NCBI GenBank assembly: GCA_028583415.1
Contig: CM053266.1
Location: forward strand, 4,473,217-4,537,216
Length of the DNA: 64,000 nucleotides
Direction of reading: 5' to 3'
Source: Protea cynaroides
Lineage: Eukaryota > Streptophyta > Magnoliopsida > Proteales > Proteaceae
Shown: in pieces, positions 33,341-45,539 of the stretch
Layout: each line of letters opens with the position of its first letter
Position numbering within the stretch: the first letter of the stretch is position 1
Notes under the pieces: model-generated
The model's input: only the letters and a program-made list of their open reading frames with translations
Database searches by the model: none
Told to the model about the DNA's origin: nothing
Translations under genes and position numbers: made by a program

Positions 33341-34922
33341 GACGTCCCTCAGCCCTTTTTCACTCTTTTAGAACATTAGTGAACCCTAGAGAAAGAGAAG
33401 GAAGAGAAGGAAGAGAAGGAAGAGAAGGAGAAAAAGAAAAAGCTAAGGAAAAGAATTTGCTGAGAAGAGATTGGCTCTCTATCACAGGCAAAGGTATGAA
33501 ACGAATCTCTGAAGATGTAAACTCTAAGTATAAGAATTCTATGGAAGATAGGCATTATCAACCTATTATGATCTATGTGATTTCCTTGAGAAAATACCAA
33601 GGAGAACCATGAGGAGTGAATTTGATGATTAGGGTTGACAAGAAATTAATAATGATGGCCATAGGATGACTTTAGAATAAAATCCATTGAAGAACAGAAG
33701 AATTAACTCAGGAAGAACTCGAATTTCAGGTAGACTGTGACTAGAAATCTCAAGGTCGCAGCTACGGTCAACCATAGCATGACCAGTATGACCAGAGGAT
33801 CGACCATAGGCATTCGAGAAGATTTCAGAAATCATATGATCGCAGCTACGATCGCACCATATGCGACCGTAGGGTATCGACCGTAGACAGTAAGGTCGAT
33901 ACAGTATGAGAGCATAAGACCAATCAGGCACCTGTCAGTGCTCTGTTTTGATTTTCGACTACTTTAACATGTTACATATGAACCCTAACTTAAATTCATA
34001 TAACTTTTAGGTTGTTAAATCAATTCAAAGAGAATTTCAAGGCTTCGAAGGACTTCGAGAATTGCTAATAGGTGAGGGAACAAGACCTAAACTAATTGGA
34101 TAATAACAAACTATTTATTTTTATTGAGTCCAATGTTATGATTGATTCTATGCTTGTATGTTTGTAAGGTTCATGTCACATATCATCCAATATTCCTGCT
34201 ATTACTGTTCATGAATATTTAATTTCGTTTATTTATAACATGATGATGTTGATGATGCTAGGAATAGGCATGTGAATGTATGTGTATGGTTGGTGTGTTG
34301 GATGCGAGTCGAGCATCAGGGGGAGGACGTAGCCTGGTGGTCTTCGACCTCATCACCAGACTCTAGCTCTATCTCAACTCAAGTCTAGCCCACTAACATC
34401 GTCGTATCGCTATTACCTTAGCAGAACTATTACGTTGTAGGGCATCAGGGGAGGTGGACTCAGACCGTGTGTCTCTGACTCTGTCAGGGGGCCTTAGCTC
34501 TATCTCTATGGACGTATTGAGGGATGCTGGGGTAAGGCCTTGGATACATTATTTGGTTTTAGGATTGGTTAGTTGCGAGCCCAGTTTGCAAGCCCTCGCC
34601 AATAGGGGCTTACATGTTGGTATGGGTAGGGCATCAGGGGAAGTGTTGGCGGTGTTTGATCCGGACACTTTAGCTCTATCTCTATTCCGTGATGGGCGCA
34701 TGTGGGACGACAATGGTATTTGATCCATTGGACGGATTCATACACTCGTGTATAGAGATGCGGCAGCCACCAAATCTTTCTATAGCACATTGCAAACTTA
34801 TAAAACTGACCAAAGATATGAATTGAATGCATGCATATATTTGTTGCATTGTTTTGTTTGCTCACTGAGCCGTGATGTGTGCTCACCCTTTCGACGTCGA
34901 ATTTTTTTAGTTGATGATGCAG

Positions 34923-35042
34923 GTCCTACCTTTGAAGAATCTATGAATGCGCCGACGTATGCACGTTGCTGCGATGGACGTAGAAGCTGAAGAAGATGTG
35001 CATGATTCTTTATGCGAGTGCAACCAATGTGTATTTGCTTAA
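34923..35042 (+). pseudogene. U5 short reading frame, F 3' LTR, frame-shifted
   Basis: GPTFEESMNAPTYA then a lost base near 34968; the other frame continues EAEEDVHDSLCECNQCVFA to TAA at 35040-35042. Confidence 0.4.
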
Positions 35043-35320
35043 GTTTTGTTATAGTTTGAACATCAGATATGTAATTGATTATTTATTTTTATGTCTTGTG
35101 GTTTGGAGATAACTGGATTAAATACTTATTTATCACTATTAGACTCTCAGCTCATTATCTGTAAGACTTTCGCTTATTTGTTTATTACCTCTGATTATTA
35201 ATGTGGAATGTGTGTGTGGTTTGATATGGTGGGTACGACCTATGCGAGATCCTAGATGAACCGTTGATTTATTGGCGGTTCATCACACTATTCTAGTTAG
35301 ACTAGAATTGGGGTGTGACA

Positions 35321-35381
35321 ATACTGTAGCATTGGCTTGGTTAGTTTAGTGTAATAGAGCTTATAGCTCTAATACCAAATA
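35321..35381 (-). mobile_element. Element H leader fragment with primer-binding site
   Basis: Internal leader of a minus-strand element, cut at 35321 by the insertion of F. The primer-binding site is at 35377-35366, TGGTATTAGAGC on the minus strand (one change from the usual initiator-Met complement). The rest of H is beyond the left edge. Confidence 0.7.
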
Positions 35382-37867
35382 TGGCACACCCCAAAATACC
35401 AGTACAAATTTTTTTTTTGAGATACGATTGGATCAACACCATAATTTGGATATGATTCCACCAGGACCTTATAAGCGGTGCACACACATACCAACCACAT
35501 ACCAACACAATGCCATATACACAATCTAGAGTAATAAATAGCGGAGGATAACTAAATAAACATGAGCATTCTAATGTTAAATAAAAGTAACACTACTAGT
35601 GCTTAACGTCTTTATAAAAATTGTTCATCAACATTCTCTACTCGCTGTACTTAAATATCATTGCCTTATAAATCACGGGCTAAGTAAATAAAATCTGAAT
35701 AAAAGAAAATAAATAAATTTTTCATTGCTTCAGAAACTCTCCATCAAGAATATCTATCGATTGAAGACACATGCGTCAGATTCGCACTCCATATCATGTG
35801 CTTCATCCTCGAATGGCATTCCTCTTAATTGAGCTAAGTGGGAGATCACAAGTGCTTTCAGATAATCAGCAATAGTAGTACCTAGAATATCACCTAAAAA
35901 GAATGGTGTACGCAAGGGTCAGCTCTCCAACATGAGCTCAGTGAGAAATAGACACACAAACAAATAATATGCATGATCCATTTATTTCACACAACAATGC
36001 AAGAGTACAATATTATGTATGCTAGTATGCTATGGTAAGGCCTAGCCACACTTCCCTGAAGCTGACTATAACCTCCATGCATGGGAGTGTTTGGATACTT
36101 ACTAGCCTACTTCAATAGTCCTGGTAAAGGCATGCAACATCCCAGTCAAAATGGTGATTGGGCAGTAAGTCCGGCCAGTGACACTCAAAAGAACACTGCC
36201 AACCATTCTCCCTCATAACTCTACTTTACCAGTACCTAACCCCCTATTGGCCAAGGTTGCATATAGGGGTAATGGCACTAACCAAATCCTATATGTCATC
36301 TGAAATATTCCTCTCACCAACCCCAGCAGGAATCCCAGACCATCATTTTTGCCCCCTCAAGATGCTATCATCCCACTAGGGGTGAGTGACATACTCGTCA
36401 AGAATTACCTAGCAAGTCAGATCTAGCGGTCCTCGACCATTTCACTACTGCCTACTAGGTCTCAGTCACATATATTCACTCCACAATCATATATCATAAA
36501 TGCAAATGCATGCACAAAGCAATTATTGGATGACATGTTATCACAACAAGCATGTGGCACAATAATCATATGTCATAAACACTCCAAAATTGATTAGGGT
36601 TTCTGTTCGTCACCTGATATCACGTATTTTTGGTTATCCACGCTAGAGAAATTAGTGTTCCAGATGTGCTCTATACCTATATAGAGTGCGAAATTATTGG
36701 TTATAATTTATTCATTATTTATTATCGAATCATGGAAGTCTGGGGTTTGCCAGTTGGTGCCTCGGTCACTTATATTGTGTCTGATGAAGGTCAGAGCCTT
36801 CTGGCAAGGGCCCATCATGGAGTCGGTCAGTAAAGTATCAACAACCACCGCGTCATCCGACAACGTCCAGAGACCTTTCTGGGATTGGTCAGTCGCTACG
36901 CAGGCTCTTATGATTTAACATCTGACCTCTCTAGAGGTCAATTAATGGTCTTCAAGATTAGAATTTTTTTGTAAACTTAGTCCATACATTGCTAACCTAG
37001 TGTGGTCTAATGGTAGGGTACCTCTTATGTCTAAGTAATAACCTAACAAGGACGGAATTTAAGGTTTAAACTAAATCATTCATTGAGAGTGTGTATTCTC
37101 AAGATCAAAAAGTAGTACGGTAATTCTGCCATTAACAGAGGATGATTGCCACTCACTTCTAATTTAATTATTCGATAGAGTATTGGATTTTGCATCAAAA
37201 TCTACAGTAAGTTCAGAGTTTTACCGATGATTGCTTGACCAATGTTGATCGAGGGTGTACGTCGTCGATAAATCTCTAACACCAGTGCTGCAAAGCTTCT
37301 CCCTCTTCCTTCAACTTTCTCCCTTTCTCTGAGAGCACGTTAGAACTTCTAAGGTGGGTATGTACTCAGAGGGAAGTGAAAAGATAGGGTTTCTAATCTA
37401 TTGAGGTATCCTTCTTGGAGTAGAACTCCTAGTTTAAACAAGGAACTCCTAGGGAGTTCAAATGGTAAAAGTTGAGTTAGGGGGGGACTCTTTCCATTCC
37501 ACAACCCTAAGGATGGTTAGGATAGATATGGGCCCCTCTAGATTGTCTTATGGGTCCTAAGAATATTCTAAATAGCTTCCACAATGAAACTAACTATCAA
37601 ATCCCAAGGATAGTTCAATTTTGGCCTGACCAGTCGATGGTCCCGATCTTTACACTATCGGGTTTTTTGACACTAGTAGAGACCGGTGCCCTTTAAAATT
37701 GCATATCAACATATGGCAAGAAAATTTTGGGAGTTTAAAGGGTACCAGCCTTGTTTGTCATCAGTTTGGCATTGAAGTGGATTCATTGATGGTGGAAAAA
37801 CCTAACACGAAAGAAAATCCGAGTTAGGCTGGGTTTTCTGGGGGCGGGTTTGGTAGCGGGTCTTACA
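35382..37867 (-). repeat. 5' LTR of element H (2486 bp)
   Basis: Minus strand TGTAAGACCCGCTACC...GGGTGTGCCA. The ends and the U5 reading frame place it in the same superfamily as the other LTRs here, but the middle is too different to align by eye and I saw no clear TATA box or GGTCG array. The adjacent 37868-37872 (CTAGT) would be the target duplication; the partner copy is off-window. Confidence 0.75.
35754..35881 (-). CDS. Conserved U5 short reading frame, element H (diverged)
   Basis: After an acceptor-like TTCTAG (35882) it encodes GTTIADYLKALVISHLAQL, then a segment ending HDMECESDACVFN, Arg and TAG. Shared with A: GTT..DY..A.V....A, EDEAHD versus EDTHD, C.....CVF. The protein pattern survives where the surrounding DNA hardly aligns, which suggests selection on the peptide. 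Confidence 0.45.
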
Positions 37868-39786
37868 CTAGTGTTTCACTTTAGTGGGTTTTACCTAATT
37901 CCAACATGATATCACTAACCCCTAATTTGCAGCTCTTTCTATGTTTTTCCAATATGAATGTCACATGTAAACGAGTATACAACTAAAAACATTCAAAACG
38001 TCATGCATATTGGATCATCTATGTATTTGGTACAAGAATGTCAAAACAATTCATAGAAAAACTATGAATCGGGTTCCATTGGGGTAGTATTTACAACATA
38101 GACCCCAGAAGGGCAAAGCGGGTCTAATTAGACAAACGATTTACGGCTACATTGAGACGGACGTAACACAATAAACAAGAGGTCAATAAAACCTCACACA
38201 CGCCCTCATGCACCTCTTGAAGGAGGCGTGTAGATCGACCGAACCAATTGGGTTCGGTCTAGGCCAGCTTTGTCCCACCAGTTCAACTACCTAGGTCAAG
38301 TAATCGGTTTCTTAGGTCAAAAATCGAGTTTCAGGGTGACCATTCAGGAAAAAAATAGGGTCAATCGGTCGAGTCTCCAAATTAAATTCCCAGGTCAGTG
38401 GGTCAGGCCCTCAGGTCAAGGTTCCGGGTCAACGTTCAGGTCTTAGATCATCGGGTGGCCCATGTCACACGTACCGACCCGCATGCGTAACCTGGCTAAC
38501 CTTTGCTCGGTTAACTCAGCTCAAGTCTCATTTACTCTGTCGAGTTGACTCAGCTAGGTTTTCTAAGTTGCTGCCATGTTTTTTTTAGCAAGTGGATCTC
38601 ACTCACCTTTTTGTCCGGGGCATGGCGGCGAATCCAGCTTATAGCGACGGTGATCCAAATACCGCCATGATCTTCTCGTCGAAACCTTCAATTTGATATA
38701 TTATTTGGCTATAGTCGAAAAAATTCGATGGAAAAAAAAAATTCTCAAACGGGTTCGTTTGAAAACAAGAGAAAACCTCCGATCAAATATTTACAGTCAA
38801 GACAAATCTCGCATTCAATTACCATCTGTTCTAGGTCCTTATGGGTGTCTCTGACACAAGCTGTAAGAATACATCTAAGTCCAGGGTTCCGTTCAAATCC
38901 CAATATGCCTCATAGGGTCACTAGAACACAAATGAATGTAAACCATTGAATGAATAAATGCATACCTATGTTGAAAAACTCTCCCGATGATGCAAATCCT
39001 AACTTTGATCAAGAGTCCTCCACAATCCTTGGGAGATCTCACTAGTTTTCTAGAATAATACCACTTAGGCTGTCAGGACTCTTGGTCTAATATTTATAAT
39101 ACTATTTCAAAACCTAGTTCATTCTCACAATGAATTAGGTTGGTTTATCTCTAACCAATGACGAATCAAACCAAATCGGTCGTTTAAGTAATGTGAATTC
39201 CTAACTAGTTCAATCTTTTAAGTAATTAATTAAGCCCATAAATAAATAACATCTTACAGAGAATAGACAAGACCGACAAAGCCCAATGAAGAACGTCTCC
39301 ATCAATGGATATTGATCCAGGTAAATTTCTTTATGTTGTTTAATGTTTCTAATATGGTAAAATCCAATCTAGTTTTCTTACAATATATTCATATATTAGG
39401 TACGTGCTGCTACTATTCATCCCAAACTTTAATTCTATTTCTTTTTCGGTTGGAAGATATCAAAATGTAATCCTAGCCTTGCCATTTAATCAAATGGAAG
39501 TTCAGGTGGCAATGAAGCTTTGCAAAAGCTTATATTACCGGACGAAGAAGTAAAAATTCGTAAAGGGAAAGAAAATTTAGAAAATAATAAAATTTGAAAC
39601 ACTAATAAAAAAAATCAGAAAAAAAATCAACAACATGATGATGTCCATTGTTGAAATCGACATATAAAAAATCTTAACCACAAGTAAACGAACGGCCGAA
39701 ATTGAGCGTCGGAATTACCCGTTCCAAGTGGTAGAAAACAATGGCCTGGGATACGACACCAACCGGACATTGACTTCGGAGAGATC
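37868..39786. other. Non-coding DNA flanking element H
   Basis: No convincing gene, LTR ends or RNA gene. The stretch 38230-38560 is rich in GGTCA/TGACC words. Could be an old, unrecognised repeat. Confidence 0.4.
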
Positions 39787-39830
39787 GTTTTCCCATCTTT
39801 TATTTTCATATGAAAAAGAAAATGGAAAAC
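39787..39830. repeat. Imperfect 44-bp palindrome centred on CATATG
   Basis: GTTTTCCCATCTTTT... pairs with ...AAAGAAAATGGAAAAC around CATATG with a few mismatches. Possibly the core of a small inverted-repeat element. Confidence 0.6.
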
Positions 39831-40086
39831 TCATCAGTCTCTTTTGTTTTTCTCTATTCCTTTCTCGGTATCTTTACAACCTAACTACCGGGAAATTAGG
39901 GGTAGTCGTCCCACACACTAACTACGAATGTGGAATCTCATTCCCTGGTAACCAATAGAACGAATGACACTTTGGTTTGCTTGTCAGGTAATGTTCCAAA
40001 CATGGAATATTAGAGCCAACCAACGTATCCACTCACATTGCACCAAAAAAAGATAATGATCAAACCAACAAAATGGTACGACTTTT
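39831..40086. other. Intergenic DNA, nothing recognised
   Basis: AT-rich sequence without supported features. Confidence 0.4.
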
Positions 40087-40397
40087 AGGCTGCCTTTGGG
40101 AACACTTTTGGAAGTGCTTTCATTGTTTACTTCATCATTGAAACCGCAGACTGTAAATAGAACAAAGTTTGGCACGAAAGAGAAAAACACTACTATCACT
40201 GCCTTTTCTCCGTTCGCGGCTGCGATCATCAAAATGGATCAACATTCTTCTAAACAACAATGGAAGCATTTCTTTCATCAAGTTGCCGAACACCATTATA
40301 CTCTTTACAATTACTTTCTATTCTCGTAATCACAAAAAAATACTTAGGAGTCAAAAGTATTTTCTGAGAAAAGAATTGTTATTAAATATTGCCAAAC
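40087..40397. mobile_element. Possible hAT-type non-autonomous element
   Basis: Starts near GCTGCCTTTGGGAACAC and ends near TTGCCAAACAAG, resembling the TTTGGYAACA ends of many plant non-autonomous hAT elements. The inverted repeats are imperfect and no target duplication was confirmed. Confidence 0.25.
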
Positions 40398-40984
40398 AAG
40401 TTTCTAAATAGATTAATTATGCTTTTGTTTGGTTAACAGTAAGATTTTAAGTCCAAGATATCAGTCATGTCCAAAATCGATCCGATCTAATAGAAAACTA
40501 ACATGTGACCGATCTCATATATAATAATATTAAAATAAAATAAAATTCATGATCAATCTGATCCAAAACAGAAATGAATGGGTTGATACAATTTATTAGA
40601 TACCATTTGCTTGAATAATGGTAAGCAGTGAAGTGATTGACAATACCAAAAGTTGAAAACAACAAATATGTTTTCAATACTTTACTTCGAATCCAACCCA
40701 ACACCTAATCTGAAAAGTTGAATTACTTTTGCTTAATCCATTTCACTTCACTTTACTAATTAATGAAAGGGAAAGCAGTCCATTTCGCATCTGATGATGG
40801 GTCATAATCATGTGGGAAGGAATGCCAAACTGGTACGACAGCCATATCAATCATTAGTGTAATTGGACCAAAATCATGACAAACAAGAAAAACAAGATTT
40901 TTAAATTCAAAGTATCGATATTCAATTCAGGAATTAGCTACCTAAAAAAGAATATACGTGAAAGAGATCATAAGATATTATGGT
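40398..40984. other. Intergenic DNA, nothing recognised
   Basis: AT-rich, no supported gene. Confidence 0.4.
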
Positions 40985-41460
40985 AAGGGTATCAATCGGT
41001 TTGGTCCGAGTCAAATCCGTTTCAATCATATACACCAATCAGTCAAACCCAACAAACCATTAAAAAAAACTTTGGTTTCAGCTTGGTCTTGTTTGGTTAT
41101 TTTTTTTATCGGGCTGTCTTAATGAACTGTTATGGATCCACTATCAGTTTTTATTTCTCTTATTTTTATTTAGTAAGCAATAGGGTTAATGGAAAATATT
41201 GGATAATTATCGAGCATGTTCGGTTTCGCTTCTGAGAAATAAATTTAATTAAAACTTAGTTTAACGGGCTCTTATCAGTCCATTGTAGGATTGATTTGGA
41301 GTTATCAATTTGATACAGTTCGATTTCCATATTTTTTTTTGTCAGACCCAAAGAGTACAGTCCGGTTACGACTCAATAGGATTCAATTTTGACTTAATCC
41401 AGGTAGAATCTATCTAGTTTATTTTGAATTTTTGATTTGAATCCAATTTTGACATCTATG
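40985..41460. mobile_element. Possible MITE
   Basis: Left end AAGGGTATCAATCGG and right end AATTTTGACATCTATG are partly inverted copies of each other, a pattern I know from small plant inverted-repeat elements. No target duplication verified. Confidence 0.3.
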
Positions 41461-42605
41461 CACGGAGAGAAATGGTTATATATAAATGCATGGTGCAGCC
41501 AGGCAATGTGAATGCCGATGGATTGAGGGCGGCGTCGTTAGCGAAAAAGAATCTTTATTGCATTTCTATGTTTGTGTTCTACGCATGGAGATTGAAGCTG
41601 ACGCTTTAAGTGGCCACCAAGATGAACACGACATTGACTATGCAATTATTTCGGATTTCAATGTGATTTGATTACGCCAGTTAAAAGGACGGAGGTTGAA
41701 AACTTAATGCGAATATTAATAATACTGGAATAAAATAAGATCTATTGGAGTTGGGTGAAATAAGAATTATTATTCCTCTTGGAATATAAAATGGAGATCT
41801 GGGGAACTGTTTGGTAACACACACCGACTTAAAACTCGCCGAAGTAAAAAAAAAACTAATTATAATAAGGAAAAATGATTCCCATTCAATTCTGCCGTCC
41901 AAAATAACACTTCCCTTTGTCTATAAAACCGTGATTCCACTACTGGAAGAAAAAAAAACCACCTGTTCCTACCTAACGGATGCTTCCATTAGGTGGAGGT
42001 GAGCGTGGTGATTCGATCCCAATTAATAATGATAAAAGTAATGTAATAAAGTAATAAATTTTGGATTGGATGAAGTAAATACAATTACAGTTGAAAGATA
42101 TGAAGGAGAGAAAGGTGGGGGCACTCTTGAGAAACATTGAAGAATAAAGTTTTTCTTTATTTACGGTGAACGAAAATGAGGGATATGGTCATATTTGATC
42201 ATTATGTTGGATGTTGATAATATCGCTTATTATGACGTAGACCACGATGGAAGGGATTTTCAATCCATTGTCAAGAGCAAGGGGGGTTTAATCTGACATG
42301 TAATTCGGGCACCGCACATATGAAGGTCTATGACCCAATCCATAAAGCTCATCTCCAATCAAAATCACGGTTGTGGTGAGGAGAAGACTAGGTTGATGTG
42401 CTGCGTCTGTTCTTTGTTTCTTTCCCTGTTTCAACTCCTTAGGAGAGAGAGAGGAGAGTATAGGTAGCAGAAGCTCATCTCGTCTCGTCTCTGGTGAGCT
42501 GGGTTTGTAAATATATAATTGAATTCAATAACTGCCCGTGGGGTTGCGTACCGCTGAAAAAACAGTAATGACCCGTCTCTAAAAGTAAAGCAGACTACCT
42601 TCGTC
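41461..42605. other. Intergenic or promoter-like DNA
   Basis: A 61-codon frame at 41486-41671 has no recognisable domain. The segment 42400-42600 has GA-rich and CTCGTCTCGTCTCT stretches such as occur in plant 5' UTRs. No gene is supported. Confidence 0.35.
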
Positions 42606-42622
42606 ATCAAAGGCGAAATCAG

Positions 42623-42714
42623 ATGAAGGGAAAGGTTGCACTGCCGCCTCTAGAAGAGACCTTCCTTGTCGGTTCTCTACCTCATCTACATCACCTATAC
42701 ACTGTTCCTTCCTT
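42623..42714 (+). CDS. Candidate first exon of an unknown host gene
   Basis: ATG at 42623 opens MKGKVALPPLEETFLVGSLP and reaches TVPSF directly before GTATGT, a good plant donor site (42715). A GA-rich, UTR-like stretch precedes it. No later exon was found; element C lies downstream and could have cut the gene off. Protein not recognised; a chance frame is possible. Confidence 0.2.
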
Positions 42715-42805
42715 TGTATGTCAATCATTTTTTATTGGTATAATCCTTCTTTGCTTTTACAAGTTAAAAAAAAGAAGAAAAAAAAAGAGTAAAGAGAGAG
42801 AAATC

Positions 42806-42927
42806 CTTCTTCGCAAACTTGTTTTTGTTTTGCTAGGCCTTGTTTACTCCAAGAGAAAAAGGTCGATTTCTTTGCAAACTTGTTTTTGTTTTGTTAGGCC
42901 TTGATTATTCCAAGAGAATAAGACCCC
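42806..42927. repeat. Tandem duplication, 61-bp unit, two copies
   Basis: Unit around GCAAACTTGTTTTTGTTTTG...TAGGCCTTG..TA.TCCAAGAGAA at 42806-42866 and 42867-42927, with about six differences. Confidence 0.85.
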
Positions 42928-43002
42928 TCTTCGACTCTGTGCATCTGCCGTGCGTGCAGACATAGAAAGGTGAATGACCACCTCATCACCTTTGCATGTA
43001 TG

Positions 43003-43029
43003 CCCCCCCCCCCCCCCCCCCCCCCCCCC
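43003..43029. repeat. Poly(C) run of 27
   Basis: Uninterrupted C tract followed by a T-rich stretch. Homopolymers this long are error-prone in sequencing, so its length is not reliable. Confidence 0.9.
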
Positions 43030-43159
43030 TTTATTATTTTTTTTTCCGGTAAACATATATGGCCCTTTAAAGACTTAATTCTTTTGCGTTTAGAATGTTT
43101 GTCTTACTATTCAGATTATTTGAAATTTATAAATAGGAGTTGAATTAACATTCTCTTTG

Positions 43160-44700
43160 ATGTTAGCTATGTGGTTATATTGGAGAGATAATAAAGCAAC
43201 TAATTACAGAAGGACAAGTGTCCAGTGTTGTGGCTCTTTACTGACTGGTACTTTAATCTATGTTCTCCTTCAAGATGGAAAGAGAAAATCATTACCGAAG
43301 GACAGGCCGAGATAGCCTGACATCCTCTCTGACAATCAAGTCAGTGGTGAAGCTAACAGTAAAGAGTTTGAGATGGCCAAGCTCCTTAGTCATGGGGGAA
43401 GAGACGAATTCAAGTAAGAATAGAATTACTTAGTTGAGAATCTCCCTTTCTGAATATGTGTCAAGTGGCTTTTATAGGCGTACAAAATCTAGAACATTTT
43501 TGAGATAAAGCATGGGAATAACCGCCTAACTGTCAAGAGTATCTCTGAGATTCAAGCATGACCGTAAGATTACGAACCAACGGCCAAGATGCGTTAAGTT
43601 GCCTATCCCAATCGACAAGATCATCACGGAACCTATTGCCTTGATGATTAAGAAGTTTTCCACACATGTGATAGCTAAGGATTAGTATAAGGGACGAATT
43701 GAAGTATTCAGTTATCAAGTAGCCAAGTAATCGTGCGACTTAACATGTCGCCAAGTGTTGATGCGATTGGGCATTCTACAGCAACTTGGGGCGAGTCCTA
43801 ACTCACGAGATGAAGCAACCTCCAAGTTGACGAGTTGACAATCAGAACCATCAAGACACGTGTTTTCCTTCTTATGTCATGAACCTAGACGACATATGTC
43901 GCCCAATGGTTAGCGGACGAATTATGGCATCAACAGTTGCCCGTTGTTCCAGTGAACTCGAAGAGTATGATGGGACAATCTTTATGGGAGATGAAGTTCG
44001 CCTTACGCAGCAACGAGAAGTGGCTGAAAATTCACCAAGTCGATGGGCAAAACCGATAGCGATGAACAGCTAAGGCCACTTGCCCAATTCCTTGCAGCCA
44101 TAAATGCATCATAAATGCATAACGACTCCTTAATTGGCTCCTTAATGAAAGACGGAATGGATTCTAGAAAAATCCCACTGAACCTTTTGCGATTCTTCAA
44201 TGTAAAGAACACCAATGGGGTGGTGTTTGAATTAGGCCAGCGAGGGTATGCCATACATCCCCGGGATGATTGAGAATAACCTACATCATTACTCGAAAGA
44301 ACCATGTGTTAACTCCATCACTTACTGTGGTGTACAGCTCGAGGGGTCACGTTCTGTCAGAAGAGACGTCGAAATGTCCGATCATGATGACCGTCGATTA
44401 GCTTCCTAGAGAAGCTACTCCTTTGGTGTAGAACATCCATAAAAAAGACGGTCTCTGACTCAATTGATCTTTCTTTGATACTTTTGGTTTTTAGGCAAAA
44501 GATTGAATCTCTCTCCATCCGCAACTCTTCTGAAATCTTCCGTGGCCACTGCAAGACAAAGCCTTTAGAGAGTTTTCATCATTTTCGATATTCAGACAAT
44601 AAGTACTCGTCCTCTTAGATTTGAAGGTGCTTCTTCCAAAACCTTTTCTTTCTTTTTTGTCCTTAGTCTAAGAAACCCATGCCCTAGGGCTGACTGCCGT
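43160..44700 (-). repeat. Probable 3' LTR region of element C (bounds approximate)
   Basis: No coding sequence. On the minus strand a clear TATA box (CCTATAAAAGCC, about 43467-43478) lies at the far side of element C from its pol, where the 3' LTR is expected. LTR ends and the polypurine tract could not be fixed; part of the right side may instead be the promoter and 5' UTR introns of the plus-strand gene that starts at 44769. Confidence 0.4.
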
Positions 44701-44931
44701 GGGAAAACTTCTGGTAGAATCCCAGAATATGGGAGTAACTGTTTCTGCCCCTTTTCCGCAGAAGCAAAATGTACCCCCATGTAGCTCCCATGGAACAAAG
44801 CCCAAGCCCAACCGAGTCGTCTTTACCCAATATTAAGGTGGCAGAGGGTATGAGTATTCTTGAAGGGGATGACCCCGACTTCAAGAAGGTTCTCCTCAAA
44901 CTATCTGAGAGTTTTTTGTGGCGCCAAACCA

Positions 44932-45289
44932 GGGGGGGGGGGGGGGGGGGGGGGAAAGGGCGGGGGGGGGGGGGAGAAGGTGAGAAAAAAAGAAGGGGCC
45001 CAAAAACCCCCCCCATTCTCGAGGCTGTAGAGATCCAACTGATTGGCCATGGCAAAACTCCATGCCAACTCGTGGACCTACATCCTAACCTTCATAGTGA
45101 TGCTCAAGCATTTGAATAGGCTAGCCATAGTTGTTTGTTCAGACACTTGTTCATTCTGAACAAGGATGACCCCAAGGGGGGCAATACCTCAGGATGATAT
45201 TTCTTGAAAGCACGCCTCGAAGCTTTGAAGGGGGGGGGGGGGGGGAGGAAGACAACCAACGGGGGGGAAGGTTTTTTTTTGGGGGGGGG
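44932..45289. repeat. Cluster of poly-G runs
   Basis: G runs of about 23 (44932-44954), 13 (44962-44974), 16 (45230-45245), 7 (45261) and 9 (45281), plus C8 at 45007, all inside the former coding region of the element C extra gene. They break its frame. A sequencing or gap-filling artefact is more likely than biology. Confidence 0.85.
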
Positions 45290-45475
45290 CCATGACAAGA
45301 GGCCTATGCCACTCCAGAATATATGGGGGTTTCCCGAATTCACACCAAAGAACCTTACCCCACGGCTGCATGACTATGATGAGGAAAATTGCAGAATAAT
45401 TGGAAAGTGCGACCCTATCTTGTACATCGATCTCGCAAAGGCAGTGGTGGACTGCCCCGGCAACTTTGGGACCAG

Positions 45476-45539
45476 GTAAGACTGGAAACTAATTGTTTCA
45501 TAATTTCCTCTCCTTACTACTAACACTTCCTTTTACTAG
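45476..45539 (+). other. Intron in the element C extra gene (64 bp)
   Basis: ACCAG|GTAAGA...TTTTACTAG|TATCAC with a perfect TACTAAC branch sequence at 45517-45523. Splicing joins DCPGNFGT to ITVVHERLD in frame. Confidence 0.7.

Larger units (their letters stand above)
12191..35320 (+). mobile_element. Element F: chromovirus, plus strand, interrupted by G
   Basis: Order: 5' LTR remnant, primer-binding site, antisense gene (15296-14051), motif array, gag (16185-17476), intron, pol (17547-19095), element G with its duplicated target (19096-31024), rest of pol (31025-32968), polypurine tract near 32957-32968, 3' LTR (32969-35320). It lies inside the leader of element H, whose sequence resumes at 35321. 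The RT active site is FIND rather than FIDD, so F cannot supply its own reverse transcriptase. Confidence 0.9.
32969..35320 (+). repeat. 3' LTR of element F (2352 bp)
   Basis: TGTAAGACCCGTACTCC...GGGGTGTGACA after the polypurine tract AAGAGGGGGGGAG. It carries ATGGTCG-type arrays at 33120-33240 and 33740-33910, TATA 33332, donor AAAG|GTATGAAACG (33493/33494), acceptor-like GATGATGCAG (34922) and the U5 frame (34923-35042, frame-shifted near 34968). It lacks the CAATAAACG hairpins of G and E. Confidence 0.95.

Noticed and set aside
33316..33612. 98-codon Glu/Lys-rich frame in the LTR of F
   Set aside because: It reads the purine-rich transcribed leader; other LTRs have stops there and no shared protein.
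37868..39300. A further LTR retrotransposon
   Set aside because: GGTCA-rich and repeat-like, but I could not find TG...CA ends, a primer-binding site or any pol motif.
41486..41671. 61-codon frame as a host gene
   Set aside because: No domain, no splice context and no conserved neighbour; likely chance.
45104..45371. Minus-strand proline-rich frames
   Set aside because: Created by poly-G runs read as poly-Pro; no conservation.
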